NCBI GenBank assembly: GCA_016709495.1
Contig: JADJMS010000040.1
Span: 1 to 17,074, forward strand
Source of the DNA: Candidatus Dechloromonas phosphorivorans
GTDB taxonomy: Bacteria; Pseudomonadota; Gammaproteobacteria; Burkholderiales; Rhodocyclaceae
DNA length: 17,074 bases
Reading direction: 5' to 3'
The position numbers and the translations under genes were made by a program. The notes below the pieces were generated by a model. The model saw nothing but the letters and a program-made list of their open reading frames with translations. It was not told the DNA's origin and searched no databases. Shown one piece after another: positions 16,524 through 17,074 of the stretch. Position 1 is the first letter of the stretch, and each line of letters starts with the position of its first letter.

Positions 16524-17074
16524 ATGGATAACTTGAGGCTGATTCGCCGCTTTTACCCTTGCTGCATTTCTCGGCGGATTCGTCTGGGATGCGCTGACGC
16601 TCGGGCAACGTATACGCGTGATCGATTTCTGGCGTTTGGGCGCCTTCCTGCTTGGCGCCGCCTTGCTGGTTCTTTTGCTGGCTCGTCGGGAAACCCAGGA
16701 GCCCATTTTGCAGGTCGAAACAGTCGATCGTTGGCGACGGTGGCGCAATTTTGCGCGGCAGGCACCTTATCTTTTGCTGCAATTTTTCTTTGGCGGCATT
16801 TTTTCTGCTCTCTTCATTCTCTACTCCAGAGCGCCTGGCACATTGGTACCTGGCTGACGGCGGCGGCTCTCGGCGGCTTGCTGGTCGCCAATGAGTTCGC
16901 CGGAGATCGCTATGGTCGACGCTTTACGCTGACTTGGGCGCTGCTTTCACTCAACGCCATTCTGCTGTTCAATTTTGCTCTGCCGCACGCGCTAGGCAGC
17001 CTAAATCCACTGTGGTTTTACGTGTCGACCGCAACCGGTGTGCTTCTGGCACATGGTTTGCGCCTGATTGCTCG
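16524..17074 (+). CDS. DUF2914-type multi-spanning membrane protein (N-terminal part, 3' cut by window, reading frame broken)
   Basis: The N-terminal membrane region has several hydrophobic helices: FLGGFVWDALTLG, LGAFLLGAALLVLLLA, YLLLQFFFGGIFSALFILY, the AALGGLLVANEF region, LLSLNAILLFNFALPHAL and LWFYVSTATGVLLAHGL. The GGFVWDALTL and LQFFFGGIFSALFI patterns resemble proteins that carry a C-terminal DUF2914 domain; that domain would lie beyond the window, so the assignment is provisional and function is unknown. Frame changes are needed near 16558 and near 16840 (a missing G in CCAGAGCG). Start ATG 16524 (MDNLRLIRRFYP) is tentative, as no good ribosome site precedes it and the next in-frame options lie after the first break. 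The gene is divergent from yajD. Confidence 0.6.
   Translation, partial: MDNLRLIRRFYPCCISRRIRLGCADARATYTRDRFLAFGRLPAWRRLAGSFAGSSGNPGAHFAGRNSRSLATVAQFCAAGTLSFAAIFLWRHFFCSLHSLLQSAWHIGTWLTAAALGGLLVANEFAGDRYGRRFTLTWALLSLNAILLFNFALPHALGSLNPLWFYVSTATGVLLAHGLRLIA

Noticed and set aside
1..17074. CRISPR arrays, insertion sequences or phage genes
   Set aside because: No regularly spaced repeats, transposase motifs or terminal inverted repeats were found by reading.

Overview
The window looks like chromosomal DNA of a betaproteobacterium, most likely Rhodocyclales (Dechloromonas/Azonexus-like). This is inferred from the gene order hns-surE-pcm-nlpD-rpoS, the moxR-DUF58-tgpA-mltB cluster and the histone-deacetylase-like gene beside lysC, together with protein style. 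No 16S or other decisive marker is present. I see no insertion sequence, phage gene or CRISPR array.

Layout: (1) 3-2476 (+) is the C-terminal phosphorylase half (GH94) of a cyclic beta-1,2-glucan synthase (NdvB/ChvB type), cut by the window edge. (2) 2523-2666 holds a promoter, an unclassified structured RNA with a tRNA-like 3' end, and a strong 15-bp terminator. (3) 2733-6311 (+) is a tightly packed row: an H-NS family gene, surE, pcm, nlpD and rpoS. surE/pcm, pcm/nlpD and nlpD/rpoS each overlap by ATGA. (4) 6354-7926 (+) is an exported caspase-fold protein joined to MORN repeats. (5) 12782-7952 (-) is an operon of a MoxR ATPase, a DUF58 protein, a TgpA-type membrane transglutaminase and the lytic transglycosylase MltB. 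(6) 12902-13829 (+) is a histone-deacetylase-like amidohydrolase, followed by lysC (13912-15132), tRNA-Ser(GCT) with its own promoter and terminator, and yceH. (7) At the right end, yajD (HNH nuclease, -) and a DUF2914-type membrane protein (+, cut by the edge) are divergent.

The genes are mostly housekeeping: envelope and peptidoglycan upkeep (NlpD, MltB, TgpA, glucan synthase), stationary-phase and damage response (RpoS, SurE, Pcm), nucleoid control (H-NS) and aspartate-family amino-acid synthesis (LysC).

A dominant property of this sequence is that many genes are broken by single-base or dinucleotide indels, often in short homopolymers, and often in compensating pairs. Essential-type and non-essential genes are hit alike, densest in the first 5 kb, while rpoS, mltB, moxR, lysC, yceH and yajD read through cleanly. 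I read this as sequencing/assembly error rather than gene decay. Affected genes are therefore given as whole reconstructed spans, with the break points stated.

The most interesting biology is the caspase-MORN fusion next to rpoS, the unclassified stable RNA at about 2535-2636, and a possible internal translation start inside lysC.
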